Origin: Nomia melanderi
Lineage: Eukaryota; Arthropoda; Insecta; Hymenoptera; Halictidae
DNA: 64,000 nt
Assembly (NCBI RefSeq): GCF_051020985.1
Contig: NC_135001.1
Span: 16,981,896-17,045,895, forward strand
Direction of reading: 5' to 3'
The notes beneath the pieces are model-generated. The model was given only the letters and a program-made list of their open reading frames with translations, did not search any database and had not been told where the DNA came from. Both the position numbers and the translations under genes were made by a program. Every line of letters starts with the position of its first letter. The first letter of the stretch is position 1. Below are positions 1-13,756 of the stretch, in pieces.

Positions 1-23
1 TTTTTTTCCTTTTCTTCTTATTA

Positions 24-41
24 TTGTTGTTGTTGTTGTTG
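24..41. repeat. (TTG)6 microsatellite
   Basis: Six TTG units at the left edge of the window, preceded by T/C-rich sequence. The minus-strand polyglutamine reading is not supported as a gene. Confidence 0.9.
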
Positions 42-913
42 CGGCCGGTTCTTCCTTTTATTTTTTTCCACCCCCCGCCGCTCCTCTTTCTTGATAATGG
101 GAACCGGAGAGCTGGAAGGGCACCACGTCCGACCAAGTAACCTTCTTCGCGAAGGTTCTTCATCCTCGCGCCAACTGAGATTCAAGTGACTCGGGCTCGA
201 GCGTTTCCATTTCGAATAATCAGAGTGGAACCGAACGATCGTTACAGCCACCGGAGTTTTCAGAAACGATATCTTCTCCATTCCACTGTTCGTATTTTTC
301 ACAATTAAAACACGCCGGTTTTTCATTCTACTCGACGACAGAAGGTAACGACCGTGGCACGGAACTCTTTATTCAATTTCGGGCTCGCCCGGGAAAACGT
401 AATAACGCGGTCCTTTGACGTTTCGGGATTGCGTAAGCTGGCGACACGCGAATTTTCTAGATATTATCCTTGATATATGAACCATTATAATCCACCGTTG
501 ATGGTTTCTTTGGCAGTAAAATGCTATCTACTGATAATTTATTACGATGAGCGTGTGCTGGTAGAAAGTAGAACAAGCATTTTACGCGAACCATGTGGTA
601 CCGTTTCTTTTTTTATAGGAATATTGCTACTTTGCTTACGTTTCTTGATAGTATTCTCTATACTATAGTAACCTATATACGATGTATATCATTTTAATCC
701 TTCTTATCCTATTGTTAGCTAATAAACATACATGTGCAACGGCGAAAATATATGTTCTTTTAAAGTAGTGGTAGATGTATACAAATTTTTGAAAGCTTTG
801 TACAGTGCCATTTTTTAGACGAAACTAGTATCAGTATATTTCTATGCGACGATAAAAATAACAACAAAAGTGATAGAAAATTTTTCCGGTGACTTGAAAG
901 CTTGATACTTTAA

Positions 914-1116
914 TCCTTTGCATTTGAAATACTAGAGTCATTTATAATTTTTTTATAAAATGTCGATGTTAATTCATAAAACTGGCACACAGTGAAACCA
1001 TATGTTAATTGAAGAACAGAACTGTTTTGTTAAACTATTTTGTGCATTAATATATAAAACAAAATTTAATGTTGAATGTCACACAATGCAACTGAGGTTG
1101 TCTCGAGTGTAAAGGG
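914..1116. mobile_element. TTAA-flanked miniature element, type D
   Basis: 203 bp between perfect TTAA sites (910-913, 1117-1120). The left end TCCTTTGCATTTGA and the inverted right end CCCTTTACACTCGA match at 10 of 14 positions. A similar single end, CCCCGTACACTCGAAATC after TTAA, occurs near 24380 without a visible partner. Confidence 0.45.
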
Positions 1117-4100
1117 TTAATAAGAAAAGTGATGTACAAAAGATTTCCAACGATACAAACAGTTGATACTCAGTTTCGAACGATATGAGAACAAAATATC
1201 ACGTACTATAGAATAACAGATTTTACATACATGACTACAAAACTCCATAGAATCCACATACAATTTCACCACATGAACATTCAACTAGCTTCAGTAATTT
1301 CTAAGACATTTCACCCTACATATTTCTTATATCAAAATTTCAAGGCATCTTTCTAAAAAGGGCGAACAGATTCAGACAATACAAGTGATCTTCGAAAGAG
1401 CAACGATCTCTCCAGTGCAGCTTGCAATTTTATTTTTCTATTATCCGATTTTTTCGCTAAACCGCTGAATTCGAGTAGAATGAATTACTAAAGGGTCATT
1501 AACGAGCCGAGGGGGAATAAAAAATTCGCGACGGTTGTCGGTAATACGTAAGAGCGGAATAAAAGTGAAGGAGCAAGAACCACGTCGCGAACAAGTAAGC
1601 GTGGGAGGGAACAAGGAAACGAAATGATCGCGGTTTACGCTGGTTCTTTTCGGTTGCAGCGGCTGACTTGCTGCCGGTAGGAAAGGAGGACTATTAGAAT
1701 GTATTATGCATGCGAAATGGCGCGGTTTCCTCGAAATCACTGGTGCCACGCCGCTCCCGGATGAAGGAGTTTTGCGGTGACGACGTGGAAGTCTGCCAAC
1801 CTTAGGTGGGTGGTCTTTTAGCGGCCGGCGCCCTGTTCCAATGCTAGCTAAAATATTGAAGGAATTATATCGCCCGAAAGGCCCGTAACCATTTTAATTA
1901 TCCATGTACCGTTATGGGCCACTGTTCGGCATAATTTAGTCATGCGTTTAGCAGTACATCAAAGCTTGGTTGCTTCAAAGCCGAAGTCGTATCGACCAGT
2001 ATATGAAACTGTAGGTTTTTAATGTTGAAGGTATTTTTTGTTTATAATCGATGTAACATGACGGTTTGCGGACAATTTAAGTTTATTAGAATGGTCTTTC
2101 TTTAATTTATTTGTTGACTTGAAGGATGGGACAAATGTACACTGATAGGCAAAATATTAAGATACTATTTTACATATTTAAAATTCCAAGTGTACCTTTG
2201 AAAGCCTAGTGGGACAAAATGGTGAAACGTTCGAGTTAGTGTAGGACGTTAAAGTCTACTGTTTATGGGAATGAATATACTACAGAAAAATTATTTATTA
2301 ATTGTTAGGACAATAACAACTGTTCTGTTACAGAGGATAGTTGTAAGAATAAAATCAGTTACAAAACTTGTATCTTCACAAGTTATAGTGGACTGTTGTT
2401 TATAGCGTTTTCTAAAATGATGTACAGAATAATATAGGAAGCAAATAATTTAAATTTGAAGAAATATCCAACATACTTGCAGCTAATGGATAAACATAAA
2501 GCCACTTATTGTCAGATTTTCCTGTAGACTGTAGTAAAATAGATAATGGAAATGAATCATGTTTACTCATAAAAAAAAATTAATTTGAACGTTTCCGGCA
2601 GTTAAAAATATCATTTTCACAGTCCACGAAAGGAAGAAGGAGTTTTAAAACGTCGACTGTACGATAACTATACCGCGGTAATAAGGAATAAAATTTATTC
2701 AAGCCTCTCTTAATGACGCCGGCTATTTAAATTTAATTAAAGAATAACTAGAAACTTGTTCTCTTAGAAATGCAGCCAGAAGTACAAAATATATATTCTG
2801 TGAAGATAACGCAGCTGTGTACACCGCTACATAGATACAAATTGTTTGCAGACAGACAGTAGAAATGTTTCAAATTAGTCAGCACAGACTCGTGACTCTC
2901 ATATTATGGGAAAACTTTTGATAAATCTTAGCAGTATATTTCATATAGATGGGAAGCAATATAATGCTGTTGCCGAATTGAAAAATGATATTAAAAAGTT
3001 TTAAAAAACAATAATTGGATTTAACGTTTCATAAAAGGACTGTATAAAAGTTCCTCGAGGAAGAATTTAAGGTAACATTATTAGAAAACATACAATTTTA
3101 TTTCATTTTAGTATCTCTGTATCTTACAATATAATTACGTTATCAGTTTATTTATATCAAATTTCATGTTTCTTAATATGATACGTTATAAAAAACTCTT
3201 TCTAATAGGTTACTTTAAAATCAATATTTTATTTTGCCACTTTTTATTTCTTATTTCCATTTTAATTCCTATAGTGTCTTATTGTTTTGTCTAACAATTT
3301 TTCCAAGTACCTCTAAAAAATTAATGTTAATCACACCACAATATGGAATATTTAATAAGAAATTCTATGAATTATAATATATTCTAAAACATATTATTTA
3401 CATTATGTTGTATAAAAGAGATTTTTTAATAATTACGTATTATTGAAAAGAAAGGAAAGAAGAAGGAAAGTATTTAATAAGATACTAGGTTCGGTCTTTC
3501 ATTAGGATGATGTGTGTCGTATTTAATTTGTTTAGACACGCATTTAACAATTCACAGTCCTCCGTAAACAAGTCATTCGGCAACAGGTGGAAGAAAATTT
3601 GATGGATGTATGTACGTGTTAGAACAAGACAAAAAATCGTGGACAAATTTCAATATTTTCAAGCATCGAGAATAAACGACTAGAGATAAATGAACCGACA
3701 TGTATGAGGTATCTCTTGCTATTCGTTCACGACATTAATTTTCTTATATTACCAACCGGAGATAGTAAAGACGATTCTACAGAAGACGGTAATATATTAG
3801 GCGCGTAACTGCTTTTTCTCTTACGTGCGGTATCTGTCTCGTGTCCCTACGGAGAAAGTATGGTACTTCATTTTATACGGCGTGTATAACTTGAAAGTGA
3901 TCATAAACAGGATTCTCCGGGGAAATGACTTCTGTGCGCTGTTTCTACGAGCAGCTTTTTTTACGACTACAACGCGCGCATGCGTGTACGAAACAACAAC
4001 TATCCGCTGTAAGAAAAAGTGTGTTGTAAAAACTGTGCAAGATGAAATTACCAGTCCGCTATACGCGTTCCCATCGCGAAGAGTTACCAGCGTTCTTTTC

Positions 4101-5001
4101 GAGTCGACGTCATCGTGATTTTTCGTTACACTTTGCCGGGTCAACAATCAATTTAAAATTCAACGGGAATCGGGCTGAATTCATTCGTACCTTTTAAAGT
4201 AAAGTCGATCTCAATTCCCCCTGCCGGCCATGCACGCGGCGTCGTTCTGTGACAAATACGAACAATTTAGAACGTCGCCAGATCAACTACACGATAATAC
4301 GACAATTTATTTCACGGCTCAACGTACTGTATTAGATAAGGCCATGACTGATTTCCGTTTCTGTATTTATAAAGTACCCTGATTTAAAGGAAATTCATTG
4401 TACGGGATGATAAAGGATAATGGTCAGGAATTTTAAGGATAGTACCAAAGAGAAAAGAAAGTTGGAGTAACTATAAATGGAGAAACTAGGGGTTTTCAAG
4501 CTTATACATAAATTTTTCGTTTCAATTGAAGCTATTTAACCTGTGGATTCTTTTTTTTTATATACTGCAAGGTGGTCTTTTATTAAATCCGATATTGAAG
4601 AGTATTTTAAAACGACTTTGATGACCCGTGACATTATTTTGGAATGATTTGGAATAAAATATGTGAGTTGAAATTAGGACACTATAAAAATAGTCAAATG
4701 AGAGTATCAATTAGTTTATTTTATTAAATGTTTGAATCTCTTCGCTTTCGCCATAAATACGTTTATGTGCACGATAAAAGATTGAATGCCATTTTTATAG
4801 CAATTCGTTCATACTATCCGCTTTTATGAAGATTGGTGTCAGAATCTTTAAAGAATTAATACAAATCATCCATCGATTGAAAATATAATGTCCACACCAA
4901 TTTCACTGAACAAGACTTCATGTTTAACATAAGAAAAATTAATTAATCAAAATTACTCGGGTCAAATCTGTATATTCTCAAAACTACAATTATCTCTTTA
5001 A

Positions 5002-5174
5002 CGTTAGATCTACCGAGCATTCAATACGATTGACATGTAATCGTAATAAATATTGTAACAATAGAGTTTTTTTTTCGAAAGATCATTTCGAATATTCAAT
5101 GCTTTTAAGACATCAATAATTGCGAAACAAAAAAACCCAAACCAATCATTTGAACCGGTACGATAGTTTCAGTG
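5002..5174. mobile_element. TTAA-flanked miniature element, type A, copy 1
   Basis: 173 bp between two perfect TTAA sites (4998-5001, 5175-5178). The left end CGTTAGATCTACCGAGC and the inverted right end CACTGAAACTATCGTACCGG are imperfect inverted repeats sharing C-TACCG...TTCAA...GATTG positions. TTAA duplication is the hallmark of piggyBac-type transposition. No coding capacity. It shares its right TTAA with the next element. Confidence 0.5.
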
Positions 5175-5178
5175 TTAA

Positions 5179-5358
5179 CACTAAACGTACCGCGAGCGGC
5201 CAAATGATCGGTTTTAAAATTTGATTTAAAATTCTACATCTTTCTTCGTTCGTTTAACATTAAATTAATTCCCATATTACCCGATTTCTCAATTTTTTAA
5301 TGTCTGTCTTTTGTCATAGGTATAAGTATGTACATACAAAGTATCGGTACGTTCAGTG
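5179..5358. mobile_element. TTAA-flanked miniature element, type A, copy 2
   Basis: 180 bp. The left end CACTAAACGTACCG and the inverted right end CACTGAACGTACCG match at 13 of 14 positions. Left flank TTAA (5175-5178), right flank TCAA (5359-5362), one change from TTAA. Non-coding. The best-preserved terminal repeat of the type A group. Confidence 0.65.
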
Positions 5359-8300
5359 TCAAAAACTGAACACTATAATTAGTAATCTTTGTACACCACA
5401 TGACAAAGAAAGTTTCTCTACATACAATATTTCGAAACCTATGAAGTCGTCGACTCAGTAAAGGCGGGATACTAAAATCGCACACTGCGCGGCAATAAGT
5501 TAGTCAAACGCGCCAGACGATATAGTGGCTTTGTCATTCTCTTGTCCAATATGTCGTAGTTTAATCGCGAACCGTATACGTAACGAAGGGAAATAATTCG
5601 TTCCAGGGGCAATTTCGAAAGTTGTCGGCATGATCGTATCTTCGTATCGCAGGCAAAAAGGATTCCGCTTCTCGTGCACGTATGGGGTGTATCGACGGCG
5701 ATTCGTTTCGCTTTAAGCCCGTTCGCCCGATCCCCTCGGGGCTCAAAATGATCCCCGATAACTGGGAAGCAGCCCGATACGTGGCGGATAAGTTCGTAAG
5801 GTCGTTCGGGCTGAGCTTTTCAGTCGTGCAGTAAGGTTAAAGATGTAGTGAAAGACACACATCGAATGGCTTCGTTATGCCCGCCGTGTCGCGAGCCATT
5901 CACAAGTTTAAAAAATATTTGCGGAACACACAGATTGTAACTCGCAAACTTCTCGCGTTTAAGTTCTTCCCCAAAGTGCAGAGCGAAATTGGTGTATTTA
6001 CTGTAAACACTCGGTCTTTCGGTTTCAAGTAACTGAATTTCGTGAGTTACATCATAAACGTTTCGTATCCAAGACAAATTTAGAATGACATGGAGAACAA
6101 GAATTTTGATAATTCCTTAAATTTGTTGCTCAACGAAACTCAACCCGCAAAAAGGTCCCCCTGGATTTAGGTTTCAAATAACTCCTTCAATGTTTAATTT
6201 CCATTGTTCGTGAAATCTAACCTCGTCATACTCAAAGACTTAAAAGTTTTTTTTATTAATATCCAACAAGTAATCAATTGTATAATTAGAGCGAGTCTCT
6301 ACACCTACAAATATCGAGGTTAGGAAGTTATAATTTAAATTCTTCTTCCCGAAAACACGACCAGCTGCGAGCAACGAGCCGTATTGCGTCCTTGTAAAAT
6401 AATACCGCCGAAAAGTTCAACGGATTCGACTTCTTACCTGTTTAATTGAAAGCCCTCCAAAGTTTCGGTCTCATAATTAAAATCGGTGGAAGACAGAAGG
6501 TACCCGTACATCAAAGCTCCGGAAGATCTTGAAGGAGGAGGGACGGTAATATCTAACGTCGGGGCTCTATATCTGAAGCGCGATGGCCGCACGCTGCGCC
6601 AGAACCACCTTTTAATTATTATCGCCGTAACTTTGGAACCCTCGTAAAATATTTGTTTCAATTTCCAGCCGACGACGTCGCTGCAGCCGCAGTCACTACC
6701 ACTAATGTACAGTCGGGGCTGACCGAGGCCAGCAAGGCATAACGCGTTGCCGTTACGAGGCTGACGTCGGATAGCGCGGGAACGAGCACGGCCGTCAACG
6801 ACTTTATGAGTTGTTAAGTGAGACTGCACACACCGCAAAACGAATAAGCAGGTCATCGATAAAAATGGAACGAGCTGGTGAAATTTCATACTTTATTCCT
6901 CGGAGATAAACATGCTATCACCGAACATCATTTTCATAGTTATAGAAGTCCGAAGTTTCTCTCCTTCGCAACTTACAGCATCGTCGACGGAGTATCTACT
7001 CAAGAATCGAAATATCGAGGTATTTGCTGGAAGTCACCAGCATGTGCAGCCTAGACGAGGAACATTAAACATATTACTGACCGACTAAGTATTCAAGTGT
7101 AACATGTTAGCGTTGGAATAACTAAATCGCGTATGAAATTATGTGAATTTAGAAACATATTAACAGCAGTATATTCAACAGAGTGCACAGCATTGTAGTC
7201 GCAAATTATACGATTTTGTACTTTAATAATCCCTTAATCCGATGCACGAGCAAACTCGAGAATACTCGTCGCCGGTCTAAAATGTATGTTCAAGTGAAGA
7301 TAAAAACTTGGACATAATTTAACAGTATTTCTATATTTGCCTTCAAACAACGAATGTACTTGCTGACTTAAGTAAATTTCCTACACAAATATAACTGTAG
7401 GTTACTTCTAAATTTATATAGGTTCTCCTTATAAATTTCATTCACTGGCTGAAATCATCCGAATACCAACGCATTAATAAAATTCGAAGAATTGATAGGT
7501 TATTGTCATCTATTGCTATAGAACTTATATTACCCTCGCAAAGAAATCTCGCCGCCAAAGGCTCGTGTATTCCGCGAACAAAATGCAACGCATTTCTGGT
7601 TACGAGGTTTTAGAAAAGATCATGCAATCCCCAAACCTTCGATTTTCGCCGGATGATAGGAAAATAACAGGATTTGCTTATCGTCTCGACAGCCACGTAC
7701 ACATACACCGGGAGCGATCACTTTATGCAGATTTCGCCGGCATCACGCGAGCCTCGTGAATTTGGCATTGAGGCTCGTCGAGGAGGCAGGCGAGCAAGCG
7801 GCCCAGCCGCTAGCTCGGGGGGGAAGAATGGGTAACCGGTAATTGTAGGTTGGCAAAGATTCAATGTAGGTAAATACGCCGATCCGACCGCCGCAAGGAG
7901 TAGGCGACACCGGGCCGTGTATGTAGACACGGGATCTGATCATGTGCCACTGGCCCTCGACCTCCGGTCCCGTCTCCAGCCAGGACCAGGATCCCGACCT
8001 GATGGTACCCTCCACCATCTTCAACTCCAGCACACCCTATACCATCCACAGCGTGGGCAACTGTTACGTTGGCATCACCGGTGGCCCCGGCACTCGTCGC
8101 TTTACCTCTTTGGTAAAGGGCCAAGAAACCCCAATCTGGTCGGTAGGTTACTCTCGAGCCCGCACCAGATGGACCTAACACGGCCTCTCCAGTCCAATCC
8201 GTGAAGTGGCTGTTTCTTCGTCGCCATCTTGCCACCACTTGATATTTCCTTCGGGACTAACACAGTCTCTTCGACACCGGCTCGTGACCGGTCCATTCGG

Positions 8301-8904
8301 CGAGGGCGAAGCTGCTGTGCCAAGTTCTGTTCCGGGAACGGTAGCGGCAGGAATATCTCGGGCGCCGTCTAGCAGATAAGAAACCGGCTGGATTAATATA
8401 CGAGAAAATTGAGGTATCGACGAATGGACGGCTGCCCGAACTGATCTTCGTCAGGATTCTCCTCTGCGACTCTAACTCTGTTTGGAGTATAGAGAGTTCA
8501 CTGCGAACGGATCTGGGACAGGTTCGGTATAACCAGGTCTTTCGTAGTTGAACTCTTCCATCCTTAGGCTTCTTACAACTTTTCTGGGTCCATCTTAAAA
8601 TGCTTTGGAAGATAAGCGTGTTCGTAGATGTTATTAAAATTAATTTTTACTAAAAACAGAGCTAACTAGACGGTGTATATGTGTTTCTTTTAAGCAGAGT
8701 TATTTACTATAAGAGAAGTTCATTTTCTAAAACAAGAACGTCAACGAATGTAGTTAAATTTTATTACATATAAAGAGCTGAAGTATGGACTCAAAGTATT
8801 CGTACTCAAGGTATTCATTGGCAAAGACCACATGGCCATTTTTGTTTTTCGGGTACCAAAAGGGTAAATATTACTTTCATCCTCGTTCCTTTTTACAGCA
8901 GCCC

Positions 8905-8905
<1 letters not shown>

Positions 8906-8943
<38 letters not shown>
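8906..8943. repeat. (AC)19 microsatellite
   Basis: 38 uninterrupted bases of alternating A and C. Open frames across it only reflect the dinucleotide repeat. Confidence 0.97.
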
Positions 8944-8945
<2 letters not shown>

Positions 8946-10017
8946 TTCATCGGGTTTCACGCTGGAAGGAATTTCCAGTTTCTTGGGCTATCCTTCTGTT
9001 TTCCGCAAGACCGAGCTACAGTATTAAATAAATCAATTGCAAGGATTGGAGCAATCTTGGTCGGACACGTGGGTGGCTGAGTTGCAAGCTGGGGCAGGGA
9101 GGGGAGTCAACGCTATCGTATGCAATTTATAAGCCCTTTTCGTATCTCGTAACACCACCACCAGCGACATCACTACCACGATGAACGCCGCCACCGTCAC
9201 CATCGCTACCCCCGGGGATGGAAGCAGTTGCGGCCATGCCCGCCACCCCATTTCGCGGTCCAGTGACGCCCAGGAATTCACCAATTGGATTTTCCCTGCT
9301 TGCTCGCTACTCCTCGGGACCGGGATCTATGTATGTTAGATGGTGTAAAGGCACCTTGCACCGTTACCGTATCATCGGCGGAAAGGCTCCGAAATCCCAT
9401 CAGCATCAGCAACTTCGAATTTCGCGCGCGGCCGCGATCATCACGACGGCTAAATTTCCACGGGAATTACGGAAATTTCGTTTTACGGAACCGATGTCTG
9501 TCCGATACGGGCGCGCCACCCGCCCACACATGGCTGCGCGATCTGCTTGTTGAAATTGAAGCCGCGATAGGGGAATAAGTCGGACGAATTGTACAATTAC
9601 CGATCTGAAAGTTTTATCTGGGTTACGGAAAAAACAGCGACTGTGATGTCGATTTAATCAATGTTTTATTATTTATGAACTCGCCTATAACGTTCCGACA
9701 GTGAACGATTGGGTCGCGTTGGCAGTGAATTTTATTCGTATCGTATCTTCGACTCGTTCGGCGACACGTAGAAAATTTAGATATAAAGATTAATTATTCA
9801 TAGAAAAGAAAGCATTAAACGTAGTAATAAAATGAACAGTAAAAACATGAGCGGTATGTTGATGCCTATACAATAAAACTGCAAGGATACGAATACTGTG
9901 GAAAATCATAACAGTTAAAAAATTAAGAGTACAATTAAAGTCAAATCAATGTAAGTTATTCAAAATAAGAAAGCCAAACATTACGGTGTATGCAGTATAA
10001 TATACACTTGTCACGCG

Positions 10018-10390
10018 TTATAAAAGAAACATTTGCTCCTAATATCACGAAATACAACCGGAGAGATTTCCAGATACAATAGAATTAAAGTGAAATTATA
10101 TAAAGCTATAATAAACTGCAGCAAATAAAACGTAAACGCGGATAAACATTTTATCGTACACTTTAGGTGTTATAAAAGGAAGACAATCGCCCCTAAAATC
10201 AGGGAACACGATCGTAGAGATTTGCACTGGAACGAAGTGAAACTAAAATTAAAGAGTATTATAATAAGCGAAATAAACAAACCGTGAGAGAATATAAACG
10301 TTTTATCGTGCAGTTTAGACGTTATAAAAGAAAAACAACCACTCGTGAAACCACGAAATACGGTCGAAGAGAGAGATTTGCGATTATACC
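10018..10390. repeat. Tandem array, ~152-bp period, about 2.5 copies
   Basis: The motif TTATAAAAG starts at 10018, 10170 and 10322, exactly 152 bp apart. Between the starts the copies share further blocks such as CACGAAATAC, GTGAAA..TA, and AAACGTTTTATCGT-CA-TTTAG. The third copy is partial. A more diverged partial copy may precede 10018. AT-rich, non-coding. Confidence 0.7.
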
Positions 10391-11838
10391 TCATATTAAA
10401 TATGGCAACGATCAAATTTTTTCCCGGTCGCCGGAAACGACTCAGAGAAAATATATAGGGGGGGGATTTTTAACGCCTTGACAGGATTGGGAAAGCAAAT
10501 CTTGGTTGTTAGTTGATGCAACCGACCGCAACCCCTCGCCGCTCTGGCCCCCGTGTGCCGTTCGGGGTTTATTTCCTCTTTCTCGTCCTTTTTCAACGGT
10601 GGCCGCGCTGGGCTGGACATACGCGGGAGTTCACTATCAACTCACGGGGGTTGAAACAGTTTAGCGGTATACAGTACGTCATGACATTGCTGGAAATGGC
10701 AGGCTAATGGAACGTTCGCGGGCAACAGGGAAAATAAAGGCAGTCTTATCGATGTTGCGTCGCGGAGGTTAATTGGAAGTTATTGCTTGCCATATATTAC
10801 GCTCATCAGATGCAAACCGCTTCGCGTTTGCTTTGCGGTGTGTCACCCGGTGTCGGCGTGCCGTAATGATTGTCAATTACGGTGATGTAATACCACTTGC
10901 CGGACCTCGAAACGATCAATTTGAATTTAAATAGCGGCGGGGCGCGGGGCGCGCCGGTCAGGGGCGGAGAAATATTAATATTTGCGCAGCCGGTTGTAAC
11001 AACTTCGATTCTCCTGCGAATTATTAAATAACCACCAGGATATCGGATGCTTAACATTTCCGCGATGTATTTTTCACAGCGGTCCGTAATAATATCGTAA
11101 AACAATATCTTGCCCGGATAAATGAATATGGATTTACATGCGGCTTCGGCTTTACAGAATTCCATTATTCCGCGGAATTCCGGCCGAACGAATATTTTCA
11201 TAATACTTCTGGCTGATACAGGACGATCCACAATTCGCGAGGTGTCCTTAGCGAGTAGAAGTTACGAGCGATATTTATGACAAAAGTGGCCGTTTTCATG
11301 ACACCTCAAGCTAGCAGTGGAACAGATTTCTTGACCTACTATTTACCTCACTCTAATCGACTGCCACGCTACTAATTTGTAACATTCATGTAAAGATGCA
11401 TTCAATTCGCGCGAAAGTTATTCGAAAAATTTACATTTTTCATGCATGAAATTATCGGAGTGAATCTTTTTCGATTAGTAAATACTGTATGGTACAGGAA
11501 TTTCAATCTTCTTTATGCATATTCAGTTCACCATGTGTTATATTCTGTTATTTAATATCACGAAAGTGTATAGAGTTACAGAGACGCGCGGATAGCAATA
11601 TTGTAACAGAAAAGGTTTAAAAATAAACTTTTGTCTATCAATAGATGTACATTCTTTGTATATAATAAAGTAATAAAAGGATGAGTCAGAGTAGGACAGT
11701 AGGTTAAGAAATGCGATGTTGCCTCTCTGGCCCTCTATTTTGGAACAAAGAGCAATTTACGAAAAAAAACTTCTTGGAATGTGGATATTTGTAATTATTT
11801 TCATAAGTTCACCTTATATTGTAGAATCACGTCTTTAA

Positions 11839-12050
11839 CATGTTAAATGCCACAAATATCTTGAACGCTTTACGTAACACTTTCTTTAATAGTAAGCATT
11901 AATAGTTAGCGTCACAATCCTTTCATTACACTATCAACTTATTGACGTTACTAAATATTTTTATTCAACATCAGTCATCTTGCATATTATAATTGTTTTC
12001 AAATCGTTCAGAAGCGTCAGTCATTAGTGACTGACATGGCAGTTAACGTG
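11839..12050. mobile_element. TTAA-flanked miniature element, type C, with internal palindrome
   Basis: 212 bp between TTAA sites (11835-11838, 12051-12054). The left end CATGTTAAATGCCAC and the inverted right end CACGTTAACTGCCAT match at 12 of 15. Near the right end the perfect palindrome GTCAGTCA-TTAG-TGACTGAC forms a small hairpin. A single similar end lies near 53048. Confidence 0.55.
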
Positions 12051-12054
12051 TTAA

Positions 12055-13551
12055 TAATACTTCGTGTTTTATGAAACAACCTATACACACTGTAACAGAA
12101 ACACTGGTGGTAAACGAATTATTTGTGCATCGGCGAACCGCTGTAGGGAGCGTTTTCCGCAGGTCCATGAGCAGAAAATTCCGTACGCACCGCGGCGCAA
12201 TGTGTCTCAATAAAATCAAACCAATTTCGGAAATGTTCCCCCTTTTACTGCGTGCACTCTGTATGCACTGTACAATTTTTGAGCAAACACGATACCTATC
12301 TCGAACTCGGCTGCCAGAAAAAAAAAGTGAGAATCATCTGTCCCTATAACGTTCCGTGAAATAATAAATAAATAAAAACGAAGAAAACGACAGGTGTCCC
12401 AAAATATTTCCCGGTTCGTTACACCACTGTGTCACGTTCACAGGCTGCTTCGATTTCGAGTCACACTCAATGATATGTGTACACACGTGCTACCTAGGTT
12501 TACAAAGCCAGGCACGAGGTAAACTAAACGAGACTCCATGTCTACACTAGCTTCCTCCGATCTAGTACTTCGTCTGAGGCGTAGACATTGCGATGTAAAA
12601 CTGTTATCGTTGCAGAAGGTTCGAGATATTTCATGTTTGACAAATCATATATATCTATGAAATGTTTCACTAAGTCATGCAGTAATGAAATAAACGAATT
12701 TGCTTTTTACTGAGTGACTTTGTTGTGAAAAATTGCTTATTCGAAATAAAAGTTAGTCATTCAACATTTAAACCCTTGCCGTACGTTTTCAATATTTTTT
12801 TGTTGAGTTTTGTAATACATCATTATTGAAAAACTAGTCATTACAATAGACTGAAAATAGATCTAAGTTCCAACTGAATGTCTCTATTAGTTCTACAAAT
12901 TTATCGTTCCTGTCTCACATGTTATATGAAAAGTTCTTTGCTTTAACTTTGTACCATTATATGTACACATAAAAATTTCTGTTTACAACGGTTTTGTAAA
13001 GCAAAAAAATAAAAAATATAAAAATGTAAAATATTGTAAACGTTTATGTGGTGAGTCATTTTTAATTCAGATTCTGAATTCGAGCAACATCAAACCTATG
13101 TCCAAAAATCGAAAAAAAGAGAGAGACTGTGACTGCACAAGGAAATAAGTTTTTTTCTGCTTGGTATTTGTAGCACACGAACTGCGACTCTCAGCGAAAA
13201 AAATATCCACCATGGACGCTTCCGACCATTTGAATTCTGCATCGAATCCAACTCTCAATCGCGGATACCATACATACCGACCTTGTAACTAGGTTTGTGC
13301 AGTTGCATAGTGGCGAAGGTACGTGTGTGCATATAGATTCGATGCATCGCACGTTCCAGAATTACCGATAGTACTCAGCAGCTTGGGCGAATTACAACCC
13401 GACGCAGATATTCGTACTGATTGATACACAGAGATGATAGCCAATGATACCCGTTGCATCGAGAAGATTACTAAAATTCTATGCATAAAATATGCACACT
13501 GATTCCATACACCTCGTCACAAAGTTTAGATCACTGGTCCGAGAGAATTTA
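12055..13551. other. Non-coding DNA
   Basis: Mainly AT-rich. A single TTAAACCCTTGCCGTACG end near 12768 resembles type B element ends but has no partner. No gene recognised. Confidence 0.5.
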
Positions 13552-13555
13552 TTAA

Positions 13556-13756
13556 TACTAAAACTATTGAACAGTTCAATTGACTTTTTGAAATTCCTCT
13601 ATAGAAGCTCCAAGGTTGCATCTATTAAAACTTTAATTGATTTACAAATTACTTTACTTATTGTTAAATCAATTTCTGTAATAATTTTTCAGAGAAATAT
13701 GTGTTACCTTCTTAGTAATTGCAAGAAGTAGGGATTAGAAATGGTAGTTTTAAATG
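13556..13756. mobile_element. TTAA-flanked miniature element, type A, copy 3
   Basis: Left flank TTAA (13552-13555). About 180 bp align with copy 5 at 52741 in the same orientation, including the shared stretch TTGACTTTTTGAAATTCCTC and TCCAAGG. The right end is shortened but keeps GTAGTTTTAAATG, matching ATAGTTTTAGTG of copy 5. The right boundary is approximate. Confidence 0.6.

Larger units (their letters stand above)
1..4997. other. Non-coding DNA
   Basis: Apart from the (TTG)6 repeat and the type D element at 914-1116, I see no gene. The first 450 bases and 1440-1860 are GC-richer; 1960-3800 is AT-rich. Both-strand open frames at 3821-4147 show no recognisable domain. Confidence 0.6.
5363..11834. 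other. Non-coding DNA with GC-richer islands
   Basis: Holds the (AC)19 repeat and the 152-bp tandem array. GC-richer blocks at about 5540-5820, 6530-6850, 7740-8520, 9060-9580 and 10490-11240 carry overlapping open frames on both strands but none with a recognisable domain or splice pattern. They could be conserved regulatory DNA or unrecognised exons. Confidence 0.5.

Noticed and set aside
10806..11231. 141-codon minus-strand frame with a natural-looking composition
   Set aside because: No family recognised and no splice or promoter context. Could be revisited with a protein search.
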